Assembly (NCBI GenBank): GCA_027475525.1
Contig: JAMWFC010000085.1
Location: 186,001 to 250,000, forward strand
Length of the DNA stretch: 64,000 nt
Direction of reading: 5' to 3'
Source of the DNA: Macrolepiota albuminosa
Taxonomy: Eukaryota > Basidiomycota > Agaricomycetes > Agaricales > Agaricaceae
Part shown: positions 43,313 through 55,432 of the stretch, one piece after another
Layout: each line of letters starts with the position of its first letter
Position numbering within the stretch: position 1 is the stretch's first letter
Program-made: the position numbers and the translations under genes
The notes under the pieces: model-generated
Seen by the model: only the letters and a program-made list of their open reading frames with translations
The model's database searches: none
What the model was told of the DNA's origin: nothing

Positions 43313-46300
43313 TCAAACCTTCTCAAAGAAATACAAATAAGCCAACGCCTTCAACTCTTTCACACTTTCCTCATCCGCCTTGAGGACCTTCTCATCATTA
43401 AAGAAAACCCATTCCTCCTTGACGTCCTCTCCAGCACACACGGGGACACGAACATGTGCGACGTAGTGCCCTGAATGCACAGACGGGCCCTTGTGTGACA
43501 CGAAGGCCTTGAGGCGGTACCTGACGGGCACATCCGTCGTTCCCGGGAGCTCCTTTTGAGCTGAGGGAGGAGCGGACCCGGGGCTTGCGCTATTGGGTTC
43601 ATCGCCCATGTCATCCGGGTGGCTGAACAGCCATTCTACGGCGCGTTCCATGTCTCCGCCCTGTTAGAAATGATACATGACATGAGCATCAAGAATATTG
43701 AAGCAAGAACCACATCCGAGAAAGAGGGAACGCAAGAAAAAAGTAGTTAATGAAAAGAACTGACCGTCTCTTTTAATGCCTTCCTCCCCTGTGCAGCGGT
43801 GAACCCCATATCCTGGATCAACGCAACCTTTTCCGCAGGCGGCTCTGGCCCACGCTGTCCCAGTCCCCTGCCACCATCTCCCACACCAATGGGCGCATCA
43901 ATATCTAAACCCACAACGACGTACATACATCAATCAATGGAAATCTCAATCCACAAAGAAAGGAAAACGCACCAGGATCATCCATATGCGCAAACAACCA
44001 TTCCATCGCAGCCTCTGCGTCTTTATTCCCTGTGGCAAGTAGCGCCTTCTGCGCACGCACCGTGGGAAAACCCATCGCTTCTAGCTGCGCCATCGCCATC
44101 GCGTCGAACGTCGGGAGGGCCGGGGCGGGTGCTAAGGCACGGAAGGGATGAGTTACATACCATATAGAGAGCAAGAACAACAGAGTACATACCCGCATCA
44201 TCTGGCAACGCCGTCTCACCAGGCTTAATACCCCTCCCCACATGCTCTTCTCCAAACACGAGCTCGTCAGCGGGCGGAAGGAGGATCGGGACATCTAAAA
44301 ACGGTATTTATACTACGCCTTTAGCATACGGTTTCCTTTCTGGCATGAGTAGGTGCACGAAGAGCGGACGCACCGAGTTTCGTAGGAACCCAATTAACAA
44401 GCTGGAACTTTTTCGCATGCACAACGAGGACTTCCGGGAACGACCTGAACCTAGCGTACCTATAAACCATTCACGCATCAATTCCTAACCCTCATATTCC
44501 AAAAAGTAAATCACGCAGAAACTCACTTGACACCCCCGCGCCCTCCACACGCTGTACACCCCCACCCGTCGACCATCTCCTCGCCCAGCACCATCTCTAC
44601 GCACCGCATCATCGGCACATCTCTCCACTTCCCCTCCCCCTCCCCTTTCGAGTCTTGATTCTTCGGAAGCTCAACTGCAGGCACTGGGACACCCAGCACA
44701 TCGCACTCATCGATGCGGTACCGCACGCCCTTGCAAGACGCGCACTGCAGGCGCTGTTCTAGCGCGTACGTGAACACCCTCGTTGGATCTACTCCAAGAA
44801 AAAAAAAACACGTCAGCGGTGGACAAAAAAAAAGACACAAAGAAAGAAAGAGAAAACAACGAACCCAGCCCTAGACTCCCAGACTCACCCCCAACCCTCT
44901 TAACATCCCTCCTCACAAACTGAACCAACCACTCCAGGTACTCCTCCGCGTCCTGCTGCCTCATCGTCGAGAACTCAGCATGGCCGCGTCCCACGAGCGC
45001 TTTCAGCCCCGAGGGCTTAAGACCCGCTTGGAACTCCCTCTCGTTCTCCCCATCATGCTTTTTCTCGACATCGGCGTGTGTCTCTCCCTCCGCAAAGACC
45101 CGCGGAAGATACATGCGTCCCCTCGGAACCGCATACCGTCCGCTCAGCAGCCCGTCTGCGATCTTGCGCAGCTGGCAATCGATGCACGACGCGGGGAGGG
45201 GTTCAGGGCACGTCGACGCGTGGTCGTGGTCGTGGTCGTTATCGTGGGGTCCTTTCGTCAAGGAGGGGTTGTACCGCGCCTGGAAGGCAGGGAGCGAGAA
45301 GAGGGCTTGTAGCGTTGAGGCGATGTAGCAACTGTGCGGGCAGGTGCATGTGAGCATGTGTAGTCAGCGGGTGGAGATGAATAAAGACAAACCTGTTACC
45401 GAGGTTCGCCAACCCGGTGAGGCCGGGCCCGAAGAGCGGCTCGAGGGCATGACCGTCTTCGGTTGTGAGCGAAAAATCGTATTTGAGGTTGTGTTCGATT
45501 TGCTGCGATGGAAGTAAGACAGTGAGTTAGTAAGTAATGGACGGGAGGACGAAGACGCACGAGTTCCGTCATTGTTTTTTCGGTCTTGGAGAGGGTTTGA
45601 ACGTTTATGCCGAACGAGGCGAGGTGTGCTGCAATCTCGGGATCAGATCTTCCCTCGTCGCATGAGTAACAATATACATCTATTGCGTGCATAAGCCTTC
45701 CTTGAGCCACGATACAACATGGACACAGACGCACCAGCACCGCCCTCAGGCGTGATAGTCCCGAGCTTGACACTAACAGGATGCATCGAGCGATGCCAAT
45801 GCTCAAGCCCATGACCGTTTCCGCCGGTCCCGCCAAACTGCTGGCGTCCACACCCGAGAGACCCACACGTGAGACAGAGCCAGAGGTTCTCTTTGAGGTC
45901 GCACGACGCGCACTGGGCGAGTCCTGCAGCCGGGATTGGTGCGGTTGTGTCCTGCTGGAGAGTCAGCGTGTGTTCGCAGGGTGTGATCTCTTCTTCCCAG
46001 GATTGAATCTCGGATTGACGGGCAGAGGAGAGGGAGTGCATTGTCCCATCTACGAGAGATTTTATCTGCGAGAGTTTATGAAATAAGATACAGTAAATTG
46101 AGTACGGACGTACGTTAGGGTCAGCGGTCGCATCAGGGAGCTCGCGTCCCCTCTCAGGTTCGCAAGCCCAACACTTGACGACAGCACTCGTGTCGTACAG
46201 ATCATCCTCGTTCTTCTCGACAATCGCGAGCTTCGTCATCTTTGCAGGTGGCTCCTCATCTTCTGCCTGGAAATTTCTTGGTTCACGGAACGCGAGATCA

Positions 46301-46623
46301 CTTATCATTATAATACATACCCGCTGAGACGACGGCTTAGGCTTTCTTTTTACGTTGAGCGTGTACTGGTGGCCCGATCGACGGATGTGTGTCTGAGCGT
46401 GGTGCTTCTGGGGCTCTGAGCATGCACCATTGAAGCACGAGAGGCAGACTTCGACGCCCAATGGGAGGTCCTATAGAATGAATAAATAATAAGCCATTAT
46501 CACGATCAAGTCAATATTGCAAACCTGAGAATCAAAACATTGGGTACATTCTTCCCTATGAACAGACTGGGAGAGCTTGGGCGCCACAAGGCGCGCGATC
46601 GCTTCGAGATGAGAGCACGACAT
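43313..46623 (-). CDS. Ubiquitin C-terminal hydrolase, USP5/UBP14 type
   Basis: An intron-rich gene with the full domain order of USP5/UBP14, the enzyme that takes apart free polyubiquitin chains so that ubiquitin is recycled and the proteasome is not blocked. Start ATG at 46623 (MSCSHLEAIARLVAPKLSQ), first intron before DLPLGVEVCLSCFNG. A UBP zinc finger follows (CASCDLKENLWLCLTCGSLGCG, then HGLEHWHRSMHPVSVKLG). The catalytic Cys box is split by an intron: NLGNS, then CYIASTLQALFSLPAFQ. Further parts: QQDAEEYLEWLVQFV, a CxxC pair (LQCASCKGVRY, GCTACGG), two UBA domains (AQLEAMGFPTVRAQKALLAT; ALIQDMGFTAAQGRKALKET), and the His box GPSVHSGHYVAHVRV, ending LKALAYLYFFEKV. No lesion seen. Exon borders were read by eye. 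Confidence 0.93.
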
Positions 46624-47645
46624 TGGGCCAGGATGTCAAGTGGCAACGTCACGTGCACACTAAACAAAGCAGCCCGGCGAACTCCGGTCGACCCGTTACG
46701 CAGCCAGAAAGGGGGCTAGGTAAGTATGAATAATCTGGGTTTTGCAGTGGTAAAGGTCGGGCGTGCTACGTGTTTGGTGGCAGGTCTGACGTGTCGCGTC
46801 GCTGTCACGTGGGATCGATCAAGGGTCTCGTGGGCCGCTGAATGGTATGGCTTGTTACTTCTTCTATCCTGGTCTCTATGTCCCCTTGTGACCTTTTCAA
46901 CATCCTCACTGCGCTGTCTGGTCCTTGACGTTTGAATTGCCTTGGCTGACTGTAGGCTCAAGTTTCTGTTTGCTCGCAATCCTGTCGACTTCTCACTCAT
47001 GAATTTACTTCCCCCGTCTGGTAACCCAGCTTCAAAGGTGGGAAATCATGGTAATACAGCTGCAGTGCGCATAACCTTTTATAAATACTATCTCACTCGT
47101 CGCTCCTTCCTGCACGCACTACGACCTTCAATATTAACCCTGAAATTATTATCGCTTTTTCTGGTCGACAAGGCACACAGAAGAAAGGCCTTGTATCGGC
47201 TTATTGGCATGGTAAATGCCAATTTTCTTTCTCTGTGGAGGTGCGTCGCAGATTGCTTCCTATCTAATGTGTTACTGTCAGCCTTCTCAGCTGAAACTGA
47301 TATTGCTTTGGTAGACATGTTCACCCCGCTCTATGCCATAGTAATATATCTTCTTGCGTATCTACAAGTACTCCGCGACACAAAGGGATCCAAGACTGAG
47401 CTCAAGGCCTACGAAGTCTCACATTAGAAAGTTTCTCAACACAGTCATGGACAAGGACTTCAGATTGGCTGGCCTAACGCCTGAGCCTCGCGCCGTCTGG
47501 TACCCTTGCCCATCTGAAGCAGGAACAACTAGATGCGTCCTTCTAAACACTGGTTTTGCAATAGTACGAATTGTCTGTCATACGCATATGTTAGATACAG
47601 TCCAAGAATATCGAGTGATTTCCATGTCGTATAAGATCGAGCTGA
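46624..47645. other. Intergenic, divergent small frames only
   Basis: Contains the promoter of the USP5-like gene and the 3' flank of the aldehyde dehydrogenase. The plus-strand frames 46726-46935 and 46942-47427 have no recognisable motif. Confidence 0.5.
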
Positions 47646-50005
47646 TCAAAGCATCTGTCCAATGTTCACATGTACACTTTTGACCTGAGTATACCTGTGG
47701 GATCAAAACAAAGGAGCTTAGCACAAATTTTATGTACAAAAGACGTGGACTTACGTATCAAGAGCGTCTTCACCAAGCTCTCGACCAATACCGGACTGCT
47801 TATAACCGCCGAATGGTACAGCCTTGTCTGTTGTGCGAGTGCAGTTTACCTTTGAAACATAAGGACAAGAGCGAGATTACGTTAGGGAAGATATACCCAA
47901 GCAGTCCCAGCCTCGAGTGAATGGGCAACTCTCAAGGCACGGCTGATATTTTGTGAGAAAAGATGACAAGCAAGGCCATACGTTGTGTTGTTAGCCGCTT
48001 CAATGACCTCTGTAACATTTTATCGGCTCTCTTGTGCCCGTGGCATTAGGCAGTAGGATGGGCTCACCGTCTTCGGTCTTGAACTTGATGACAACACCGA
48101 CAGGACCGAATATTTCTTCTCTGACGATCTTCATATCAGGTTTCGTGTTTGTGAAAATCGTTGGTTGGATAAAGTAGCCCTCCTTTCCGTGACGTGTGCC
48201 ACCCGTGTGCACTGTTGCACCGTCCTGCTTCCCTGATTCAATATACGACATGACGCGCTATAACACCAATAGGTTAGCACTGGTTTCTAATAAGCAGGAA
48301 AAAGAAACCAATAGAAAGCGCATCTAGTAAAAAGAAGGGGGGAAAAAGCAGGATAAACGAACATCCAACTGCATCTGTGAGATCTGTGGACCGTGCTGGG
48401 TGCCGAGGACAAACGGATCACCGGTAGCAGCAGCAAGGTTCTTTGCCATCGCAGAGAACTTGGAGAGAAACTCGTCATAGACACCCTCTTGAACGAAAAT
48501 ACGCGAGCCTGCGACGCATGCCTGACCTGAAAAGTGTCATTTACCAATTTCCATAACACTGATCATTCATCCAATACGCACCCATATTCGAGCTTGTGCG
48601 TCGCAGACCACAAGTCAGCCAAGATTCACTCACAAAAACAGTGAAAGTATGAGCTCACAATATACCAGACGCAGCCCATTTAATAGCTTGTTCAAGGTCC
48701 GCATCATCAAAAATGATAGTAGGACTCTTCCCGCCGAGTTCAAGTGAAACGACCTTCAAGTTCGATTCTGAGGAAGCCTTGAGAATTTTACGTCCCACGA
48801 GAGTGCTTCCCGTGAATGCGACCTTCTGGATAAGCGGATGTTCAATGATTGCCTGCCCGACTACGGAACCGTAACCATTAACGATGTTTACAACTCCAGG
48901 GGGAAAGTCAGCCTCGATCAAGAGATCGGCAAAGCGCAGAGCCGTGAGTGGTGTGATTTCAGACGGCTACAGCATGTCATATAGAGATGACGTGATAAGG
49001 TAACGATAAGATGCACATGCCTTGAGCACAATGGTATTACCAGTTGCCAAGGCCGGAGCGAATTTCCATGCCAGCATCAACTGAGAGACAAAAGTGTTAG
49101 GTAATTCGGATAGGCAATTATCGTCTTACCAGAGGGGCGTTCCAAGGAATGACCTGGCCCTGGTAGGAGCTCAGTTTACGCACCGCCAATACACACACTC
49201 TACGTACAACGACACCATATGGCTCGCGTCTTGTATAGGCAAATTTATTTTCGTTTGTCTAAGTGCATACGATCAGGGCTGGTTTTCACGCTGTGGTCGT
49301 ACTCATTCACTTCAATAGTTTTCCCATGTACTTTGTCAGCCCAACCAGCATAGTATCGGAAGACATCGATACTGAATTGGATCTCCACTTTTGCGTTTGC
49401 ATAGATTTTCCCTACGCGTGGGTTTCTGAACCAAGTTAGGAATTCAAAAAAGTTATAACACTTGCCAACATTCAGGCTCTCAAGGGCAGCAAACTCGTCG
49501 ATACGCTTTTCAAGGAGATCTGCAAGCTTATTCAATAGCTTTCCGCGCACTGTCCCTGGGACCCGTAGCCCCCATGAAGTCTTGTATGCCTGATGACCGC
49601 ATGAGGAACACATGACGTTCATGTCGTTATAGTTTCTACCTTCTTGGCAAGGTCGACTGCGATGTCCACATCCTTTGACGAGCCTGCGGCGACAGCAGTT
49701 ATGACATTTCCCGATGCTATATCTCAAGTAAGGTGATTGAAGACAACTGAGAAATGAACTACTTATACCTGGGTTGATAACACTGATTATCATAGGTATA
49801 AATTGAACGTCAAGGAGTTTTATCATGTCCATGTCACTCACTTGACCATTGCACGTTCTATTGGATCAACCCATTTCCCGCCAATGAAGAGACTTGGAAG
49901 GACTTAGACAACTTCAACAAGGAAGAATTCTCGCTCACCCTGTGTGGATCGTAGATGATCCTTTGAAGGCGGGTGTATCAAAGGTGTAAGTGAATGTTCC
50001 GGGCA
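47646..50005 (-). CDS. Aldehyde dehydrogenase (NAD(P)-dependent)
   Basis: An intron-rich gene of about 500 codons that oxidises aldehydes to acids. Start ATG at 50005 ([17 protein letters not shown]). The exons then read [96 protein letters not shown] (substrate/NAD site), [64 protein letters not shown] (general base Glu), [20 protein letters not shown] (catalytic Cys), [50 protein letters not shown] and the end [15 protein letters not shown]. All class motifs are present. The exon between LNVG and the AKVEIQFSI segment has a weak (possibly GC) donor. Confidence 0.92.
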
Positions 50006-50631
50006 TGTTTTCAGGTAAGAAGACAAGAAGTGATAACACGGTCTTATTTATACCCTTCGACGATGAGTATACCCATTCCATGTGATACGCATCATATTCT
50101 CATTCCTCATCCACAATCACAGGCATGGGACTCGTGTGCATAAAGATGGTTCCATCGCGATTGGGCCTGAGAACTAAATGAAAGAAATTTATGCTTAGTT
50201 TGGTTGGCGAACAAGTGGCCATCCAGTCAAGCGGTCAAATAGAAAGGTCATTAGTTTCACCAGCGAGACAAGAAAGACTGCCATAGAAAACAGGAAAATC
50301 CAGGAACGTCAATGAGTGAGCTAATGACAACCACTCATGGATGGCAGACCGGCATCTCGGCAAAACCGTTTGTTTGGTCGCATCGAGAAGTTGCCTGCCG
50401 AGCAAGAATTCACAACTAATATAGATGGGAATGGAAACAATGGAGGGATTAAGGAGAGCGATAGAGGAATTAACACTCAGACCCATTTCGATTTCTTAAT
50501 GTTCATTGGGTAAAGGTTTCGACGTTGAGAGCCAAAGTCTGTTTAAGAAGCGTCCTTAATTATCGATTCTCGTTCAAGCGCTTTTAGTCACCCATGAGCA
50601 GGATGGACCAAAAGTAGAAGTCTAGAGTACT
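50006..50631. other. Intergenic, no supported gene
   Basis: Upstream region of the aldehyde dehydrogenase and 3' flank of the kinase-like gene. One 83-codon open frame (50486-50235, minus) has no motif. Confidence 0.5.
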
Positions 50632-51755
50632 TTACACCACTGGACATGGATCGTCATGCCCTCTAGTCTTCACACCTTTCTTTACCTTCCATAGTAAGCC
50701 ATAATTGATATCCACACTGGTGTCTTCATCGTAGAGTAAATCTAGCTCTTCTTTTGATGCTAACACTTGAATAAAGTGGTTCGCCGCACCATAACCTTGA
50801 TCTTGCGCTAACCGGATTTGGTCCTCATCAGAGATTGGAGTCCTGTAGCGATGCCATACACCACCAGCAGGAATGTCAGGATGTACTGCATCTTGGTTGG
50901 GTCCTTCATAATAGGCCCCAGTTCGTAGGATATGACGTATGTCAAAATGGAAATCTTGGCGAAGCTGCTGATTTTTCCATCGTTGTTGCAAAGAAAGATC
51001 AGGAGCTTCAATGGTAGCCTTGCCCCAGTCAATTAGAACCGGGAAGTTATTCCCGGCTCGAAAAATGATGTTGCCAACATGTATATCGTTGTGGCAAACA
51101 CCATAACGGCGCAGACGCCGCCCAAGTTCCAGGATGCGTTGAGATAGGACCTCGGCCTCCTGAATAGTAATGTTGACGCCAGGTCTTAGTGATGGCATGG
51201 ACCGTCCAGGAATATACTCAATCATCAAGCCATTGATATATTTCACAGAGGGATGGGAAGACCGGGTGAGCATATTGATTTTCGTTGGACCAAAAAAGCG
51301 CGGTATCAGTCCAAGGGTCTGTGCTTCAGCGAGGCGACTATATGCCTCACGCTCCTTGACATGAAGAGCCTCAAACATCTCCCACGAATCCAACATATCC
51401 ATCCACGGTAAAACTTCCTCATCTGGGTCGAGGTTGATGGTTGGGCCGAGCGGTTGAATCTTTGATTGGTAGTCTTCTTCCATTTCTGGATTCCATTGGA
51501 AACACACACGACGGTCTGCTAACTTGAGAAGGAAGGATGATGAAAGACTTTTACTGCGAGCCTCGACCAAAAGGGCAACTGAGTAGGTGAATGGGGTGAA
51601 TGCCTTTATGATCTGTACTTCTGCAAGCTGATCATTGTGGGGAAGAGTGAGGAGCAGACACTTTCCGGGCTTATAGACGTCAATCGGAGATCTCGTGATG
51701 ATATCTTAGGATTCGAGGGAGGGAGACAAACAAACGACTTACCGGATCCATTCAT
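50632..51755 (-). CDS. Protein kinase-like protein
   Basis: Two exons: 51755-51743 (MNGS) and 51704-50632, joined by a 38-nt GT-AG intron, giving 361 aa (GSDIITRSPIDVYKPGK across the junction). Kinase motifs: HNDIHVGNIIF (catalytic HxD and N) near 51090 and VLIDWGKA (DFG-like DWG) near 51030, preceded by GLMIEYIPGRSMPSL (hinge) and KEREAYSRLAEAQTLGLIP (alpha-C region). No clear glycine-rich loop. Families of such short, divergent kinase-like proteins are common in mushrooms. Substrate unknown. No N-terminal signal or membrane segment. Confidence 0.8.
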
Positions 51756-52084
51756 TGCGTGCAATAGAGAAGAAATTACGTGCGGCTTGTAGCATAGGCT
51801 AGGTAGAAATGGTAAGAACAGGCACCTAGAAGACAGGAAATACATACGCGGCGGTGCAGAATAACATGGAAATGTTAAAGTTCAAATATTACGTAACGTT
51901 CAGGTGTGGCGTCTCCATTACAGACCTCACAGTGATATCTCATTTAACCACCCGAGTAGTTTTTTTTTCAGTTCGTAAAAATTCTAAGTGGTACCGTGAC
52001 CTTCACCGCAGATGGCACTCCGATCACACGGATGGCGCATGTTATGGTTGTTAGAACTTGGATTATACACTTGTAGGTCAGACT
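51756..52084. other. Intergenic, no supported gene
   Basis: AT-rich sequence between the kinase-like gene and the inverted repeat. Nothing recognised. Confidence 0.5.
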
Positions 52085-53173
52085 CACAGCACAAAGCCTC
52101 AGATTTCGACTTGACGTAATTTACAAACATATATAAATTGTCCTATGCTTTTCTATCATTTCAATTTCAGAGATTTTTCTACTTGGAAAATTTTGAACAA
52201 CTTGAATAACATTGAAATTGATATACGTTCGAAATTTTTAGGACTTAGAAGAAAAAAAACATCAGCTCTAGTGCACGTGTTAGCGTGCGTGCGTGTGTCG
52301 AGAGTACGTCGACACAAATATTTCCAAATTTACACAGTCAGATATTTACTTATTCTACTTACACCCGGGCCCACCGGTCGACGTCCATTGAAAACACTCT
52401 GATGACATCTATACGTATGGCATGCTATTGCCTGTGGTGCTCAAAACACCCAAGAGGATTTACATATCAGTCACGGCAACAAGTAACATTTCGAGTTTTT
52501 AAGGTTTTGTTGTACTGTACAGTTGTTTCCCATGCTTCAGAGGCCCCAGAAGCGTCTAACCTGGCATAGGGAATCCCCAGACTTGTTCTCTTTGGATCTC
52601 CCTCTGCCAGGTGAGTAGCTACCTTGATATTGTCAGTATATATTCTAATACACTTTGGATCTCCCTCTGCCAGCTGTGTGACTGAGCCACAGCCTCTAGA
52701 GGTCGCCCTTACACTGGCCAACAAACAAGGTCCGATAGTGTGTTCTCGAGCATATTTCCTTTCATGCCGTGTTACTTGTTGCCGTGACTGATATGTAAAT
52801 CCTCTTGGGTGTTTTGAGCACCACGGGCAATAGCATGCCATACGTATAGATGTCATCAGAGTGTTTTCAATGGACGTTGACCGGTGGGCCCAGGTGTAAG
52901 TAGAATAAGTAAATATCTGACTGTGTAAATTTGGAAATATTTGTGTCGACGTACTCTCGACACATGCACGCACGCTAACACGTGCACTAGAGCTGATGTT
53001 TTTTTTCTTCTAAGTCCTAAAAATTTCAAACGTATATCAATTTCAATGTTATTCAAGTTGTTCAAAATTTTCCAAGTAGAAAAATCTCTGAAATTGAAAT
53101 GATAGAAAAGCATAGAACAATTTATATATGTTTGTAAATTACGTCAAGTCGAAATCTGAGGCTTTGTGCTGTG
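52085..53173. repeat. Large inverted repeat (404-bp arms)
   Basis: The left arm 52085-52488 and right arm 52770-53173 are near-identical inverted copies of equal length. The outer ends read CACAGCACAAAGCC and GGCTTTGTGCTGTG. The 281-bp spacer contains the 3' part of an L1 LTR (52493-52713). No protein is recognised in the arms. No clear target duplication is seen at the outer ends. It could be a foldback-type transposon or an inverted duplication. Confidence 0.85.
52493..52713 (+). repeat. Fragment of LTR family L1
   Basis: Matches 196-361 of the first LTR copy and the reverse complement of 56041-56270. It ends CGCCCTTACA. It contains the 73-bp unit (two copies of TTTGGATCTCCCTCTGCCAG at 52591 and 52664) that the copy at 1-361 lacks. 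Confidence 0.8.
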
Positions 53174-53179
53174 GAGTAG

Positions 53180-53473
53180 TGTAAGAGAGTATCACTCTTC
53201 TTCACTTAGAGTCGTGCACAATCAGAATGGGACAAGGTTTATTTGCGTATGTGGTCTAAGGAACTTCAAACCTTCTGTACAGCTGCCCATCCTTTAAGTA
53301 TTGTAGCCAAATAAAGTTATGTCACTTCTATCCGATCGAGAGTCCCCATCGCATCCCACTGCCTCTTGTATCCCATTCTCAGATATCTTAATGTGTCTTG
53401 TAAACCTCGTGTATCAATCTTGAGTATTTGAGTGTTCTTGTGTCTTGGTGTTAGCAGTAAGCGTCATGCTTAT
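53180..53473 (-). repeat. Fragment of copia-1-type LTR
   Basis: Reverse complement of the 3' half of the LTR at 3846-4366, starting at the LTR terminus TGTAAGAGAG. The match stops at about 53473, where family A chromodomain sequence begins. The 5' part of the LTR is missing. Confidence 0.75.
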
Positions 53474-53823
53474 ACTCATCCATACTTCCAAATGCCTCAA
53501 TCTCTACCCAAGGTTTCCTTTTTCCTTTTCCAGTCATCCAAAGCTATCATATCCTCCATTTCCCTCCCACTTTTCCATCCATAACCCCACCAACAAACAA
53601 GGTATTGCATTCCTCAGCCACGGCGGTGTTCATTGATGATGCAGTCAATGAAATGTTCTTCTTGGCCACCCTCAGTTATCACCAGTCCAGGCATTTCTAG
53701 ACAACGGGATGGAAACAATAGGTCATTGTTTTCAATGTACAGGGATAAGAGATTGGCATGGAATTTGTTGAGAATGTTCATAGATTTGGGCAGGTCAAGG
53801 ACATATTCCAATGACTCCAGGTA
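53474..53823 (-). pseudogene. Family A copy 2: integrase end and chromodomain
   Basis: Reads LESLEYVLDLPKSMNILNKFH, LLFPSRCLEM, HFIDCIINEHRRG and then, after stops, a chromodomain (GMQYLVCWWGYG). It joins in frame with the piece at 55433-56040 when the mariner and one TA are removed (VLEAY, then LESLEY). Confidence 0.85.
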
Positions 53824-55430
53824 CAGTGGCTCAAAAAACTGTCCCAATGTTTCATACTTTTTGAAAGATGACATTGGCATGATGGATGAGAAGTACTTAA
53901 AATCCTAATTAAATCTTGTAAAATACTATGGCATTGTAGCTACAAAATAAATTTAGGTCTATGAAATTGAGATCAAAACTGATGGAGCAATAGCCATTTT
54001 AAAATATTCACTCATTGGGACAGTTTTTTGAGCATCTCTAATTTTTCAGGTTTATCCCTATTTTACTCAGAAATAAAGAGTAAGTTGCATGTGGGAATAT
54101 AAACAAAGTCATGTGACCATGTTTAGATATATTTGGGAGTAGTTCAAGGTGGTTAAACCACATCTTGACCTTCAACCACTATCATGAAACCTATTTCTCC
54201 TGTACAACGCTCTACTGTTGCTTCTCTTCTTGCTCAAGGGTATTCTCTGCATCAGATTGGGGCTCAAAATAGTCTAGGAAAGTCTACTATTGGGAGAATT
54301 GATAGAGAGTTGGAGATGAACAAGGAAAACTATCTTGATGGCCATCCTGCTAAGCTTACTCCATGTGATAAACAGGCTATTGTTCAACAAATTTCAACCA
54401 GGAGACTTGATATAGCTGTCCAGGCTACCAATTTTATCAATAACATTATTTCCAACTTTGTCTCTCCTCAGACTGTCTAGAATGTGTTGAAGGAGAAGGG
54501 GTATTGGTCTGCTACAAAGAGAAAAGTTCCTATGCTCAAAGCTAGACATGGACAACTACAGCTTAAATAGGCTCAGGAGCATCAGAACTCCACTATAGAG
54601 GACTAAAAAAGGGTGTTGTGGACAGATGAGACAAAGATTAACAGGATTGAGTCAGATAAGAAGCAGTATGTGTGGAAGCTATGAGGAGAAGGCATTTTAG
54701 ATCACACAACTATACTTATTGTAATGTATGGAGGAAGGAATAATCTCATGGTATGGGGCTGTATGGGTTGGAATGGGGTAGGAAAGCTTGTGGAGGTGGT
54801 GGAAATCATGGATGCAGAGCAGTACTGTGAAATTTTGGATGATGGAGCAAAGGAGAGCTTTGAGAAGTTGGAGATAGAGGAGGGTGCCCGCTACTTTCAA
54901 CAGGACAATGACCCCAAACACAACTCCAAGAGGGCTGACAAGTGGTTTGAGGACAACAACTTTGATGTCCTTTGATGGCCAGCCCAATCCCCTGATCTCA
55001 ACCCTATTGAACATCTCTGGGAGTACCTCAAGGAGCAACTTGGACAGTATGGAATACCTCCTCATGGTGTGCATGAATTATGGGAGAGGGTTGCAAAGGA
55101 GTGGGATGAAATTCCACCAGAGGTATGCCAAAGACTAATAAAAAGCATGCCTAGAAGAATTCAAGCATTTATCAAAGCAAATGGAGGATATACAAATTAT
55201 TAGATACTAAAATTAGAGATGCTCAAAAAACTGTCCCAATGAGTGAATATTTTAAAATGGCTATTGCTCCATCAGTTTTGATTTCAATTACATAAACCTA
55301 AGCTCATTTTGTAGCTACAATGCCATAGTGTTTTACATAATTTAATCAGGATTTTAGGTACTCCTTATCTTTCATGCCAATATCATCTCTCAAAAAGTAT
55401 GAAACATTGAGACAGTTTTTTGAGCCACTA
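53824..55430 (+). mobile_element. Tc1/mariner element
   Basis: 1607 bp, flanked by TA (53822-53823 and 55431-55432). Each end is about 220 bp long, and the two ends are inverted copies of each other (53824-54045 and 55211-55430). The outer ends read CAGTGGCTCAAAAAACTGTC. Each terminal block also carries the same core, inverted, at its inner edge (CATTGGGACAGTTTTTTGAG at 54013-54032; CTCAAAAAACTGTCCCAATG at 55222-55241). Confidence 0.93.
54184..55203 (+). pseudogene. Tc1/mariner transposase, DD34E, with stops
   Basis: One frame from MKPISPVQRSTVASLLAQGY to GGYTNY, about 340 codons, with no indel. It has N-terminal helix-turn-helix sequence (HQIGAQNSLGKSTIGRID), then VLWTDETK (first Asp), YFQQDNDPKHNSKRADK (second Asp) and WPAQSPDLNPIEHLWEYLK (Glu), 34 residues between the last two. 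Five in-frame stops (54478, 54568, 54604, 54682, 54973), each one transition away from a sense codon. Inactive in this form. Confidence 0.92.
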
Positions 55431-55432
55431 TA

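Noticed and set aside
52145..53113. Open frames in the inverted arms
   Set aside because: They occur in both arms as mirror copies, start and end without motifs, and contain no family signature.
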